Below the pieces are notes generated by a model, which saw only the letters and a list, made by a program, of their open reading frames with translations, did no database searches and was not told the origin of the DNA. From Echinicola vietnamensis DSM 17526 (GTDB lineage Bacteria; Bacteroidota; Bacteroidia; Cytophagales; Cyclobacteriaceae), in contig NC_019904.1 of NCBI RefSeq assembly GCF_000325705.1, positions 256,001 to 320,000 on the forward strand: DNA of 64,000 bases, given 5' to 3'. How positions within the stretch are numbered: position 1 is the first letter of the stretch; every line of letters begins with the position of its first letter. Shown here piece after piece: positions 38,587 through 47,068 of this stretch. The position numbers were made by a program, and so were the translations under genes.

Positions 38587-39933
38587 ATGAAACGAATAAA
38601 CTTTCACTTACTATATTGCTTTCTGCTGGCCACCTTGGCAAGTTGCCAGTCAGACAAACAGCACATCCCTGAATTGCCGACCAAGTACATCGGAGAGGTA
38701 ACACAGGAAATGACCGAACTGATGATCCATGATGTCACTAATCCACCCTTGGCCGCTCGGTTTTTTTCCTATGCTTGCATTACGGGATATGAAATCACTT
38801 CTCAAAATGACTCCTCCCTCCATGATCTCCACGGCATCCTTAACCAATATCCTGCCATCCAAAAGCCTACTGATTTCCCAGAGCAATCATACCAGCTGAG
38901 CGCTGTCCTGGGCATGATCCAAACGGCCAAAACCATCCAGCCCTCCGGCACGGAGCTTCAAAGGTATGAGGATGCGCTACTGGACAGCTGTCGGAAAATG
39001 GGCTTTCCAGAAGAGACCATTCAGCAGTCATTGGCCTATGCCAAAGCCATGACAAAGGCCGTACTTGAATACGCCAAGGCAGATGGGTATAACCTCATCA
39101 GTAATTATCCGCGTTACACCCCGCTGGGCACGCCGGGCAGCTGGTACCCGACTCCTCCCGGATACTTTGCTCCCGTGGAACCATATTTTGAAACGGTAAG
39201 GCCTTTTTTCTTGGACTCCGCCGCGCAGTTCAAGCCTTTGCCGCCCATCGCATTTGCAGAAACCAAAGACTCTGAGTTCTACAAAATCACCAAGGAAGTC
39301 TATGATGTAGACATGTCGGAAAAGAACAAGGAAATCGCGGCATTTTGGGACTGCAATCCCTTTGCTTTACAGGATAACGGCCATCTCATGGTGGGCATGA
39401 AAAAAATCTCCCCCGGTGCCCACTGGATGGGCATCACCAATATCGCCTGCCAAAAAGCCAAAAGTTCCTTTTCGGAATCCATGAAAATCCACACCATGGT
39501 GGCCACTACCTTGATGGATGGATTTATCGCCTGCTGGGATGAAAAGTACCGAAGCAATCGCATACGACCGGAAACAGCCATTCGAAAATACATCGACCCC
39601 ACGTGGACCCCTTTCTTGCAGACTCCTCCCTTTCCGGAATACCTGAGTGGACACAGCACTATTTCCACCGCTGCTGCGGCGGTTTTGACGCATTATTTTG
39701 GAGACAATTTCAGTTACTCGGACACGGTGGAAGAGCGATACGGGCTTAAGGCCAGAAGCTACACGAGCTTTAACCAAGCAGCGAATGAAGCGGCCATTTC
39801 CCGGCTTTATGGAGGTATTCACTTTATGGACGCCATCACAAGGGGCCAAAAGCAAGGACGTGAAGTCGGTGCTTGGGTCATCGACAAGCTCCCACAAACT
39901 GATTTAGACGCTGCCCAAGCAGCTAAAAATTGA
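38587..39933 (+). CDS. Vanadium-dependent haloperoxidase family (PAP2-fold) lipoprotein
   Basis: 448 residues, lipoprotein signal ending LASC (Cys20). The vanadate/phosphate site is complete: K320-x6-R327-P328, then L-S354-G355-H356, then S405-R406-x5-H412, matching the K-x6-RP / SGH / SR-x5-H pattern of vanadium haloperoxidases and acid phosphatases. It could oxidise halides with peroxide or act as a phosphatase; sequence alone does not decide. Anchoring at the membrane and linkage to SusC/SusD and the FG-GAP lipoprotein suggest it processes the imported substrate outside the cytoplasm. Confidence 0.9.
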   Translation: MKRINFHLLYCFLLATLASCQSDKQHIPELPTKYIGEVTQEMTELMIHDVTNPPLAARFFSYACITGYEITSQNDSSLHDLHGILNQYPAIQKPTDFPEQSYQLSAVLGMIQTAKTIQPSGTELQRYEDALLDSCRKMGFPEETIQQSLAYAKAMTKAVLEYAKADGYNLISNYPRYTPLGTPGSWYPTPPGYFAPVEPYFETVRPFFLDSAAQFKPLPPIAFAETKDSEFYKITKEVYDVDMSEKNKEIAAFWDCNPFALQDNGHLMVGMKKISPGAHWMGITNIACQKAKSSFSESMKIHTMVATTLMDGFIACWDEKYRSNRIRPETAIRKYIDPTWTPFLQTPPFPEYLSGHSTISTAAAAVLTHYFGDNFSYSDTVEERYGLKARSYTSFNQAANEAAISRLYGGIHFMDAITRGQKQGREVGAWVIDKLPQTDLDAAQAAKN

Positions 39934-40149
39934 TAGCAATGGACGTTGGAAGGATGAATTTGACATGCCTTTACAGGAAAGGATGCTGATGCCGTACAGA
40001 TGATCGGCTTCCTCCAAGTACCCTAAAGGATTTTAGCGGGAATTTGTAAAAAAAGAAAGGTGAATGCTGCTAAAACAGGTTCCTAGAATGGATGAATTAT
40101 CCTTGGGGGTCAGCTATGGCTATTGATTTGATGCCCTTTCCAGCGTGTA
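39934..40149. other. Intergenic region between convergent haloperoxidase-family gene and nadD
   Basis: About 216 bp. No gene, no clear terminator hairpin and no repeat is seen. Confidence 0.4.
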
Positions 40150-40716
40150 TCAAACAAAAAACTTTTTCCCCTTGATGTAATCTTCCACCAATGGAGGTAG
40201 CAGATAGGTCACCGATTTGCCCGCCTCGACGGACTTTCGAATAAACGTCGCGGAGATGTCGATCAAAGGTGCTTCCACGTGACGGACATTCACATGATCA
40301 TACGTAACCGATTCTCCCGGCCGTGGATAGACATAGAGCCCGTACTGCTCCAGTATCTGTGCGCTATTTTTCCATTTATGGAAATGGGTCAAGTTATCAC
40401 CTCCTATGATCAACTTGAACTCATGCTGTGGATGCTTTTCGGAAAGGTAGGTAAGGGTATCAATCGTATAACTGGGCTTGGGCATGTGAAACTCTACGTC
40501 ATTGGCACGGAAGCGATAATTCCCCTCAATGGCCAACTCGACCATTCGAAGCCGATCAAACTCGTGTAGCAATGCTTTACGTTTTTTAAAGGGATTTTGG
40601 GGAGAGACCACAAACCACACTTCATCCAGGTCAGTCCTGTCCTGCATGACATTGGCAATGATCAAATGTCCAATGTGAATGGGATTAAACGAACCGAAAA
40701 ATAAACCTACCTTCAC
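40150..40716 (-). CDS. nadD: Nicotinate-nucleotide adenylyltransferase
   Basis: Converts nicotinate mononucleotide and ATP to deamido-NAD in NAD synthesis. 188 residues with GSFNPIHIGH (8-17, including the catalytic H14xGH17), GGDNL (105-109) and the C-terminal ISATFIR (154-160) of the nucleotidyltransferase fold. It is 6 bp after gmk. Confidence 0.96.
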   Translation of the reverse strand: MKVGLFFGSFNPIHIGHLIIANVMQDRTDLDEVWFVVSPQNPFKKRKALLHEFDRLRMVELAIEGNYRFRANDVEFHMPKPSYTIDTLTYLSEKHPQHEFKLIIGGDNLTHFHKWKNSAQILEQYGLYVYPRPGESVTYDHVNVRHVEAPLIDISATFIRKSVEAGKSVTYLLPPLVEDYIKGKKFFV

Positions 40717-40722
40717 TTTACT

Positions 40723-41295
40723 TTATTTCTCAATGAATGCATTGATTAACTTTTCTGCCTCTTTAAAGGACTTTTCCATATGGTCATTGACGAGTGTCAC
40801 GTCAAACTGGTCCTCAAAAGACATCTCAAACTTCGCCTTGTAGATTCGCCGTGACAGGCTTTCTTCCGACTCCGTGCCACGATCCTTGAGCCGCTCTTCC
40901 AGCGTATCCAGTGAAGGTACCTTTACGAAGACCGCCAATGCCTTATCACCGAAATATTCCTTGAGCTGAAGCCCTCCTTTGACATCCACATCAAAGATTA
41001 CATGCTTGCCACTGTCCCAGATACGTTGGATTTCAGATTTTAGGGTGCCATAAAAATTCCCTTCGTAGACCTCTTCCCATTCGATAAATTCATCATCATC
41101 AATTTTTTGCTTGAATTCTTGGGGAGACAGAAAATAATAGTCCTTTCCATGCACCTCGTGGCGTCCACGCTTATCCCTGGTGCAGGCGGATATCGAAAAT
41201 CCCAAATCATTTCGGGAGGAAAGAAGGTGTTTGACAATAGTCGTCTTTCCGGAACCCGATGGGGCCGAAAAAATAAAAGCTTTTCCTGAAGACAT
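40723..41295 (-). CDS. gmk: Guanylate kinase
   Basis: Phosphorylates GMP to GDP. 190 residues with the P-loop APSGSGKT (11-18), the GMP-binding [17 protein letters not shown], and the lid region [20 protein letters not shown]. It lies 17 bp after the anti-sigma-like gene. The usual neighbour yicC is absent. Confidence 0.97.
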   Translation of the reverse strand: MSSGKAFIFSAPSGSGKTTIVKHLLSSRNDLGFSISACTRDKRGRHEVHGKDYYFLSPQEFKQKIDDDEFIEWEEVYEGNFYGTLKSEIQRIWDSGKHVIFDVDVKGGLQLKEYFGDKALAVFVKVPSLDTLEERLKDRGTESEESLSRRIYKAKFEMSFEDQFDVTLVNDHMEKSFKEAEKLINAFIEK

Positions 41296-41312
41296 AGGTG
41301 AGTGGTGATCGC

Positions 41313-41585
41313 TTATTTGATTTCTTCTATTTTTTGGCGAATGCTTGCGGCCAATTCACCAGGTACAGCTTGTTTGGTGCATTTATTCTTTAGCATTTCA
41401 CGTATGGCTTGCTCCAAATGATAATGCTCAAAGCATGGCTGGCACTTGGACAGTTTATCCTTGAGGACCTCCTTAGAACCATCACAATCATCACCGTCCA
41501 AAATACGCTCCAACAGCTGGAAGCACTTGCTCACATCACCACATTCTAGTTTTCTTTCTCCGGATGAGTTTACATTTTTCTCCAT
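41313..41585 (-). CDS. Anti-sigma-factor-like small cysteine-rich protein
   Basis: 90 residues, cytoplasmic (no membrane span). The pattern around [17 protein letters not shown] resembles RsrA-type zinc anti-sigma proteins (HxxxCxxC...), but the His position is Lys44. Six Cys are present (15, 21, 34, 48, 51, 69). It follows the ECF sigma gene by 29 bp, the place where an anti-sigma factor belongs. I infer that it binds that sigma, possibly in a thiol- or zinc-dependent way. Confidence 0.75.
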   Translation of the reverse strand: MEKNVNSSGERKLECGDVSKCFQLLERILDGDDCDGSKEVLKDKLSKCQPCFEHYHLEQAIREMLKNKCTKQAVPGELAASIRQKIEEIK

Positions 41586-41614
41586 GTCACTTTATTTTCA
41601 CTTTAAAACTCAAA

Positions 41615-42214
41615 TCAATCTTCATCAGCATCATACCCCATGTCCTTTGCATAAGAATGCAATTTCTCCTTCAATAAGTTCCGGGCACGGTGCAATCTTG
41701 ACCTTACGGTTCCGATCGGAATGTCCAAAATCTTGGCCATTTCCTCGTAGGTAAACCCTTCCAGGTCACACAATATGATCACTGTCCTGAAGTCTACGGC
41801 CAAACTGTTCAGGGCATTGGATATCTCATCCCCTAGCATGTCCTTGACCGCATCCACCCTCAGATCAGAGGTAATATTGTAATCAACACTATCTGAGTTA
41901 TAATAAGTTTCAACCTCTTGATAATCAACCTTGGATGGCTGCTTGCTTTTCTTCCTGTATTCGTTGATAAAACTGTTTTTCAATATCCTGAACAGCCACG
42001 CTTTTGCATTGGTCCCTTGCTCAAAAGAATTGATAAAACGGTACGCCTTAAGGTAAGTGTCCTGCACCAAATCCTTGGCATCATCCTCGTCAAATGTAAG
42101 CCTGAAGGCAAAATTATACATCGAGTCTATGTGAGGCATAAACTCATGATCGAAGATGTTATTCTTCTCCTTGTCGGAATATTTTTTCTTTTGTACCTCA
42201 GACATAAGTTTCAA
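41615..42214 (-). CDS. ECF-type RNA polymerase sigma factor (SigR/RpoE-like)
   Basis: 199 residues. Region 2 contains DAKDLVQDTYLKAYRFINSF and GTNAKAWLFRILKNSFINEY, region 4 has LEGFTYEEMAKILDIPIGTV and RSRLHRARNLLKEKL. The wording is close to actinobacterial SigR/SigH, which answer to disulfide stress through RsrA, and an RsrA-like gene follows directly. Start at codon 4 (MSEVQ, 42205) is equally possible. Target promoters cannot be told from the window. Confidence 0.93.
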   Translation of the reverse strand: MKLMSEVQKKKYSDKEKNNIFDHEFMPHIDSMYNFAFRLTFDEDDAKDLVQDTYLKAYRFINSFEQGTNAKAWLFRILKNSFINEYRKKSKQPSKVDYQEVETYYNSDSVDYNITSDLRVDAVKDMLGDEISNALNSLAVDFRTVIILCDLEGFTYEEMAKILDIPIGTVRSRLHRARNLLKEKLHSYAKDMGYDADED

Positions 42215-42339
42215 AAATAATCATTGACTCAATTTATCACTAATTTTTTGAAAGAATTCCCTCGTTTTGATTTATTTTGAATTTCAAAAACCGTCTTTTC
42301 TTCCTAGAATGAGACGGATTAAACGTAAGACAACTGTTA

Positions 42340-43176
42340 ATGTTTGCATTTCGCTTAATTTCTTATCTCCCGCTTTGGAGCCTTTATATTGTTTCTGACT
42401 GCTTCTTTCTGATCGCTTACCATTTGGTCGGTTATCGCAAAAAAGAGGTGTGGACCAACCTCAAAAATGCTTTCCCAGAAAAGTCGGACCAAGAGCTGAA
42501 AAAAATCATGCGGAAGTTTTACCGTAACCTTACCGATTCCTTCGCGGAGACCATTAAGCTCATGACCATGGGAAAGGCCGAAATCGAAAAACGGTTCCAG
42601 TTAGAAAACATGGACTTACTGCGTAACCTTCTGGAGAAAGAGCAAGTCATCGTTGGGCTTACGTCACATTTTTTCAACTGGGAAGGGCACCCTCTGTCCG
42701 TGCGGGCACTGGTGGACGAACGGATCGAAATCGTCTATCAAAAAGTGAGCAATCCATTTTTCGAAAAACTCATGAAAACCATCAGAAGTCGCTTTGGTGG
42801 TTATTTGGTGGAGAAAAGTCAGTTTCAGCGGCATTTTATCAAACATCGGGCCCACCCTCGCCTCATAGGCTTGGCCGCAGACCAACGCCCCAACCGGGAA
42901 GACCAACGCTATCACGCCCAATTCATGCACCGGGAAACAGGATTCTTCGAAGGAGCCGAAAAGCTTGCCAAGCGGTTTGACCTGACCGTTATTTTCTCCG
43001 AGGTCCACAAACTAAAACGTGGCCATTATAAATTCACTTACCGCTTTGTCGCCGAACCACCTCACGACATGCGCGAACATAGCATTACAGACCAGTTTAT
43101 CACCTTGGTAGAAAAAAATATACGCGAAGAGCCCGCCCTATACCTCTGGTCGCACAACCGCTGGAAAAACAGCTGA
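42340..43176 (+). CDS. Lipid A biosynthesis acyltransferase (LpxL/HtrB family)
   Basis: 278 residues with one N-terminal membrane helix (LISYLPLWSLYIVSDCFFLIAY). The catalytic HX4E motif is seen in LTSHFFNWEGHP, and the second conserved block includes LAADQRPNRE. Family members add secondary acyl chains to lipid A at the inner membrane. It is divergent from the sigma gene and monocistronic. Which chain it adds is not evident. Confidence 0.92.
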   Translation: MFAFRLISYLPLWSLYIVSDCFFLIAYHLVGYRKKEVWTNLKNAFPEKSDQELKKIMRKFYRNLTDSFAETIKLMTMGKAEIEKRFQLENMDLLRNLLEKEQVIVGLTSHFFNWEGHPLSVRALVDERIEIVYQKVSNPFFEKLMKTIRSRFGGYLVEKSQFQRHFIKHRAHPRLIGLAADQRPNREDQRYHAQFMHRETGFFEGAEKLAKRFDLTVIFSEVHKLKRGHYKFTYRFVAEPPHDMREHSITDQFITLVEKNIREEPALYLWSHNRWKNS

Positions 43177-43246
43177 TATCAGAGAAAAGAAGCTCGACCA
43201 AAGACGGAAGACAATACCAGAACCATGATCCACTGCCAGGCGCTTA

Positions 43247-43492
43247 GGCGCAAAAAGTCTTTCTTCTCTTCGTGGTAATTGCCCACAGTTTTGGGGCTTC
43301 TACCTGGATTTCCAGCCGTTACGGCTTTTGGTTTGCGATGCTCTTGATTGCTTTCAATTCAAGCCTCTACATCTTTAAATGAAAATAGCCAAACACCTAC
43401 TAAAATAGCACACTGATGACGCTGATATTTTATCCGCGCCCAAGCACCATCAGCGATATCTGTGTTCTATTATCTTACAATTTTCTTTTTCA
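43247..43492 (+). pseudogene. Truncated duplicate of the 3' end of the 44119-44526 gene
   Basis: About 245 bp closely match 44357-44599, from GGC(G/A)CAAAAA(G/A)TCTTTCT through the stop codon and some 70 bp of 3' flank. The copy lacks the 5' two thirds of the gene and has a 2-base deletion (CTTTAAATGA against CTTTATAAATGA) that puts a stop early. Scattered substitutions show that it is not a recent exact duplication. Confidence 0.85.
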
Positions 43493-43713
43493 AAGGACAA
43501 TGAAACCATCTAAATGTCCTCCTTACCTATTTGATGCAACCCTACCCATAAGAACTTAAAAACATCGGATTTCACGTAATATTTTGGGACTATCCGGATT
43601 ATAGTGGGTAGTTCATTAATACTCAACTGACATAATGGGTATAACAATGAGTTAAATGTGTTTATTAAAGGATCTGCCTTGAGGTATCAGACGTTAAGAA
43701 ATCAAAGAAGTGG
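43493..43713. other. Intergenic region without genes
   Basis: AT-rich, with no open frame of protein-like composition and no clear regulatory site. Confidence 0.35.
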
Positions 43714-43876
43714 GCAGGCAAGGACGCAGGCTTGTTTGACGAGAATCCGCACAAAAGCTGAATGACAGCTATAAGGGAGGAGTTTGCCTGCGTGTGTGCT
43801 GACTTTGATTTTAGTCGGATAGCTCACCGCAGCGGGGTTTTTGGGTTACTTTTTTAACCTGCAGAAAAAAAGTAAC
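43714..43876. repeat. Two-module intergenic palindromic element, copy B
   Basis: First module: inverted repeat GCAGGCAA/TTGCCTGC (43714-43721 and 43784-43791) enclosing an inner hairpin AGCTG-AATGA-CAGCT (43757-43771). Then TTTGATTTT, then a palindrome GTTACTTTTTT/AAAAAAAGTAAC (43845-43876). The layout equals that at 25225-25324 while the stems differ in sequence. Confidence 0.6.
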
Positions 43877-44118
43877 AAAGGTTAAGTAAGGTAATATGCT
43901 AGATTCAGCAACTTAACGCAATTGTACTTACCCACACTAAATCATATAGAACGAATATTTTTGTGCTTAACTTGACACCTTAACGTGATAACTAGCACAG
44001 CAGGTTAATTACACTAAATTTATTATTGCAAACACCTATGTAATTCTGTATGATCAACATTCCATTGTTTTTGTCCTTACCAAGTAATATCTTGTTATTT
44101 TTCATCACTTGAAGTATT

Positions 44119-44526
44119 ATGAATATTAGAAATAAAGCTTTTTTACTCATACCAGCTTTTTGGGCAAGTATCTTTGACATTGCAGTAACAATTTACCATC
44201 AACCTGCCACCTATTGGTCTGGCAATTTGAAGCATTATAACGAAGGCAACCCTATAGGCGCATTCTTCATGAGCAACCATGTTTACGGACTATTCCTCAT
44301 TTGTGGTATTTGGCTGGTATTGATCTATATTATCGGAAAATCCCTTAAAGGAAAGGCACAAAAAATCTTTCTCCTCTTCGTGGTAATTGCCCACAGTTTT
44401 GGGGCTTCTACCTGGATTTCCAGCCGTTACGGCTTTTGGTTTGCCATGCTCTTGATCGCTTTCAATTCAAGCCTCTACATCTTTATAAATGAAAATAGCC
44501 AAACACCTACTAAAATAGCACACTGA
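44119..44526 (+). CDS. Small integral membrane protein of unknown function
   Basis: 135 residues with about four hydrophobic segments (AFLLIPAFWASIFDIAVTIY, GLFLICGIWLVLIYIIG, IFLLFVVIAHSFGAS, FWFAMLLIAFNSSLYIF). I do not recognise a family. The N-terminal half carries HQPATYWSGN and NEGNPIGAFFMSNH, possibly extracytoplasmic loops. Its 3' end is duplicated about 1.1 kb upstream as a decayed fragment. Confidence 0.7.
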   Translation: MNIRNKAFLLIPAFWASIFDIAVTIYHQPATYWSGNLKHYNEGNPIGAFFMSNHVYGLFLICGIWLVLIYIIGKSLKGKAQKIFLLFVVIAHSFGASTWISSRYGFWFAMLLIAFNSSLYIFINENSQTPTKIAH

Positions 44527-44664
44527 TGACGCTGATATTTTATCCGCGCTCAAGCACCATCAGCGGCATCCGCGCCCTATCCACTTACAATTTTCCAATC
44601 TTTGGCCTTACAATTCCCAAAACCTTTACGTAAATAAACTATTCCTCTTAACTTTGAGGTTTAT

Positions 44665-44670
44665 AGGAGG
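44665..44670 (+). promoter_or_regulatory. Perfect Shine-Dalgarno (AGGAGG) of uvrD
   Basis: AGGAGG ends 8 bases before the uvrD ATG at 44679. Such a site is unusual for Bacteroidota, whose genes mostly lack Shine-Dalgarno sequences. It fixes the start codon. Confidence 0.8.
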
Positions 44671-44678
44671 AAAGTAGT

Positions 44679-46937
44679 ATGGATTATTTAGAAGGTTTAA
44701 ATCCCCCACAACGAGAAGCTGTAGAACACACGGAAGGGCCACTGATGATCATTGCCGGTGCAGGATCAGGAAAAACACGGGTCCTTACATTCAGGATCGC
44801 CCATTTGATCAGAGCCAAAAACGTGGATCCATTTCAGATCTTGGCCCTCACCTTTACCAATAAGGCGGCCAGTGAAATGCGAAACCGTATCGAGCGGCTG
44901 ATCGGTCTGGAGGCCCGAAACACTTGGATGGGTACATTCCACAGCATCTTTGCCAAGATCCTTCGAGTAGAATCCGAAAAATTGGGCTTCCCCTCCAATT
45001 TCACCATCTATGACACCGATGACAGCAAATCCCTGATCAAAAGCATCGTCAAGGAAAAACGATTGGACGACAAAGTCTATAAACCAAACACTGTGCTTTC
45101 CCGCATTTCAGGAGCCAAAAACAGGCTGATCTCTTGGGAAAACTACATCAACGACCCCTACATCAAAGCGGATGATGAAGCGGCCATGAAGCCACGAATG
45201 GGCGAAATTTACAGGGCTTATCAAAAGAGACTGTTTAAGTCCTCGGCCATGGATTTTGATGACCTGCTGTTCAATACCAACGTGCTGTTCAGAGACCATC
45301 CCGATGTGCTCAACAAATACCAACAGCGCTTCCGCTATGTGCTGGTGGATGAGTTTCAGGATACCAACCTGTCCCAGTACCTGATCACCAAAAAACTGGC
45401 CGCCGTACACCAAAACATCTGCGTGGTGGGGGATGATGCACAAAGTATCTATGCCTTTCGAGGTGCCGATATCCAAAACATCCTGAACTTCGAAAAAGAC
45501 TACCCCGACCTGCATGTGGTCAAGCTGGAGCAAAATTACCGCTCCACTAAAAACATTGTGGAAGCGGCCAATTCGATCATCGAAAAGAACAAAGCCCAGC
45601 TCAAGAAGAATGTATGGACCCAAAACGGCAACGGCGACCTCATCGAGCTGATCAAATCTGCCTCAGACAATGAAGAAGGCAGGATGGTGGCCTCGACGAT
45701 TTTCGAAGAAAAAAATAACAAAAAGCTACAAAATAGCGACTTCGCCATCCTTTACCGAACCAACTCCCAATCCCGGGCGCTGGAGGAAGCACTTCGTAAA
45801 ATGAACATCTCCTATAAGATCGTAGGAGGACTTTCGTTTTATCAACGCAAAGAAATCAAAGACCTCATGGCCTACTTCCGCTATGTGGTCAACCAGGATG
45901 ACGAAGAGGCTTTCAAGCGCATCATCAATTACCCCAAGCGAGGAATCGGCCTCAGCAGTGTGGAAAAGATGATGGTGGCAGCCTATGAGCATGACATCCC
46001 GCTTTGGCAGGTGGTCACCAACTCCAGCAGTTTCCTATCTGGACGGGCATCAAACAGCGTAAGCGACTTTGCTACCATGATCAAGAGCTTCCAGATGGAA
46101 GTAGAGCGAAAAGACGCCTATGAAGCCGCTTCTACTATCGCCAAACAGTCGGGACTGCTCAGGGAACTGTATGAAGACAAGACCATCGAAGGCCTCAACC
46201 GCTACGAAAACGTTCAGGAATTGCTCAATGCCATCAAAGAATACGTGGACAATCCTGAAAACGAAGATAAAAACCTCGGTGCTTTTCTTCAGGAGATCGC
46301 TCTCCTTACCGATAACGACCGCGACAAAGATGAAATGGATGCGGTCACACTCATGACCATTCACTCCAGCAAAGGACTGGAATTCAGGCAGGTTTTTGTG
46401 GTAGGCCTGGAAGAAGACCTTTTTCCATCTCAGATGATGATGCAAAGCCGGGAGGACCTCGAAGAGGAACGGCGGCTTTTCTATGTGGCCACGACCCGCG
46501 CCATGGAAAAGCTATACCTCAGCTACGCCATCACACGCTATCGTTTTGGGCGGCTGCTTAATTGTGAACCGAGCAGGTTTTTGGAGGAAATCGACCCCAG
46601 CTGCATCAGGGTCACCAAAAGAAGGGGGCAACAACCCACTGGCAGTCATTTTGGAAGAAACAATGATAGCGAGGGAAGGTCAGGATTTGTGGGGCTCAAA
46701 ACCCCATCGGTGCGAAAGAACACCACCGCTAAGGTCCATACGCCCAGCCCAGATTTCAAACCCTCCAACACCAGTAACCTGGCCGCAGGAATGAAGGTCG
46801 AGCACCCAAAATTCGGCTTTGGCAAGGTCCTCAAGGTGGAAGTGGAAGGATTAAATAAAAAGGCGACGATTGGCTTTGACAATTTTGGAGAAAAGACATT
46901 ATTACTTAGCTTTGCTAAGCTTCGGATAGTGGAATGA
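44679..46937 (+). CDS. uvrD: UvrD/PcrA-type DNA helicase
   Basis: 752-residue superfamily 1A 3'-5' helicase for nucleotide excision and mismatch repair and fork maintenance. Motifs in order: Q-motif LNPPQREAVEH, Walker A GAGSGKTRVL (27-36), LTFTNKAASEM, DEFQDTN (motif II), GDDAQSIYAFRGA (III), LEQNYRST (IV), TIHSSKGLEF (V), EEERRLFYVATTRA (VI). A C-terminal Tudor-like tail (VEHPKFGFGKVLKVE) is typical of PcrA/UvrD. Confidence 0.96.
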   Translation: MDYLEGLNPPQREAVEHTEGPLMIIAGAGSGKTRVLTFRIAHLIRAKNVDPFQILALTFTNKAASEMRNRIERLIGLEARNTWMGTFHSIFAKILRVESEKLGFPSNFTIYDTDDSKSLIKSIVKEKRLDDKVYKPNTVLSRISGAKNRLISWENYINDPYIKADDEAAMKPRMGEIYRAYQKRLFKSSAMDFDDLLFNTNVLFRDHPDVLNKYQQRFRYVLVDEFQDTNLSQYLITKKLAAVHQNICVVGDDAQSIYAFRGADIQNILNFEKDYPDLHVVKLEQNYRSTKNIVEAANSIIEKNKAQLKKNVWTQNGNGDLIELIKSASDNEEGRMVASTIFEEKNNKKLQNSDFAILYRTNSQSRALEEALRKMNISYKIVGGLSFYQRKEIKDLMAYFRYVVNQDDEEAFKRIINYPKRGIGLSSVEKMMVAAYEHDIPLWQVVTNSSSFLSGRASNSVSDFATMIKSFQMEVERKDAYEAASTIAKQSGLLRELYEDKTIEGLNRYENVQELLNAIKEYVDNPENEDKNLGAFLQEIALLTDNDRDKDEMDAVTLMTIHSSKGLEFRQVFVVGLEEDLFPSQMMMQSREDLEEERRLFYVATTRAMEKLYLSYAITRYRFGRLLNCEPSRFLEEIDPSCIRVTKRRGQQPTGSHFGRNNDSEGRSGFVGLKTPSVRKNTTAKVHTPSPDFKPSNTSNLAAGMKVEHPKFGFGKVLKVEVEGLNKKATIGFDNFGEKTLLLSFAKLRIVE

Positions 46938-47068
46938 TAATTGCTAAAGTTTTACCCAGAAAACCCATTCCCAAATCGTTAACTTATAACAAGTAATACG
47001 CTCTACCGACTCGTTTAACGACATTTTTTCGTAACTTGAAACAATCGTTAATTAATCTGAGGAACGGT

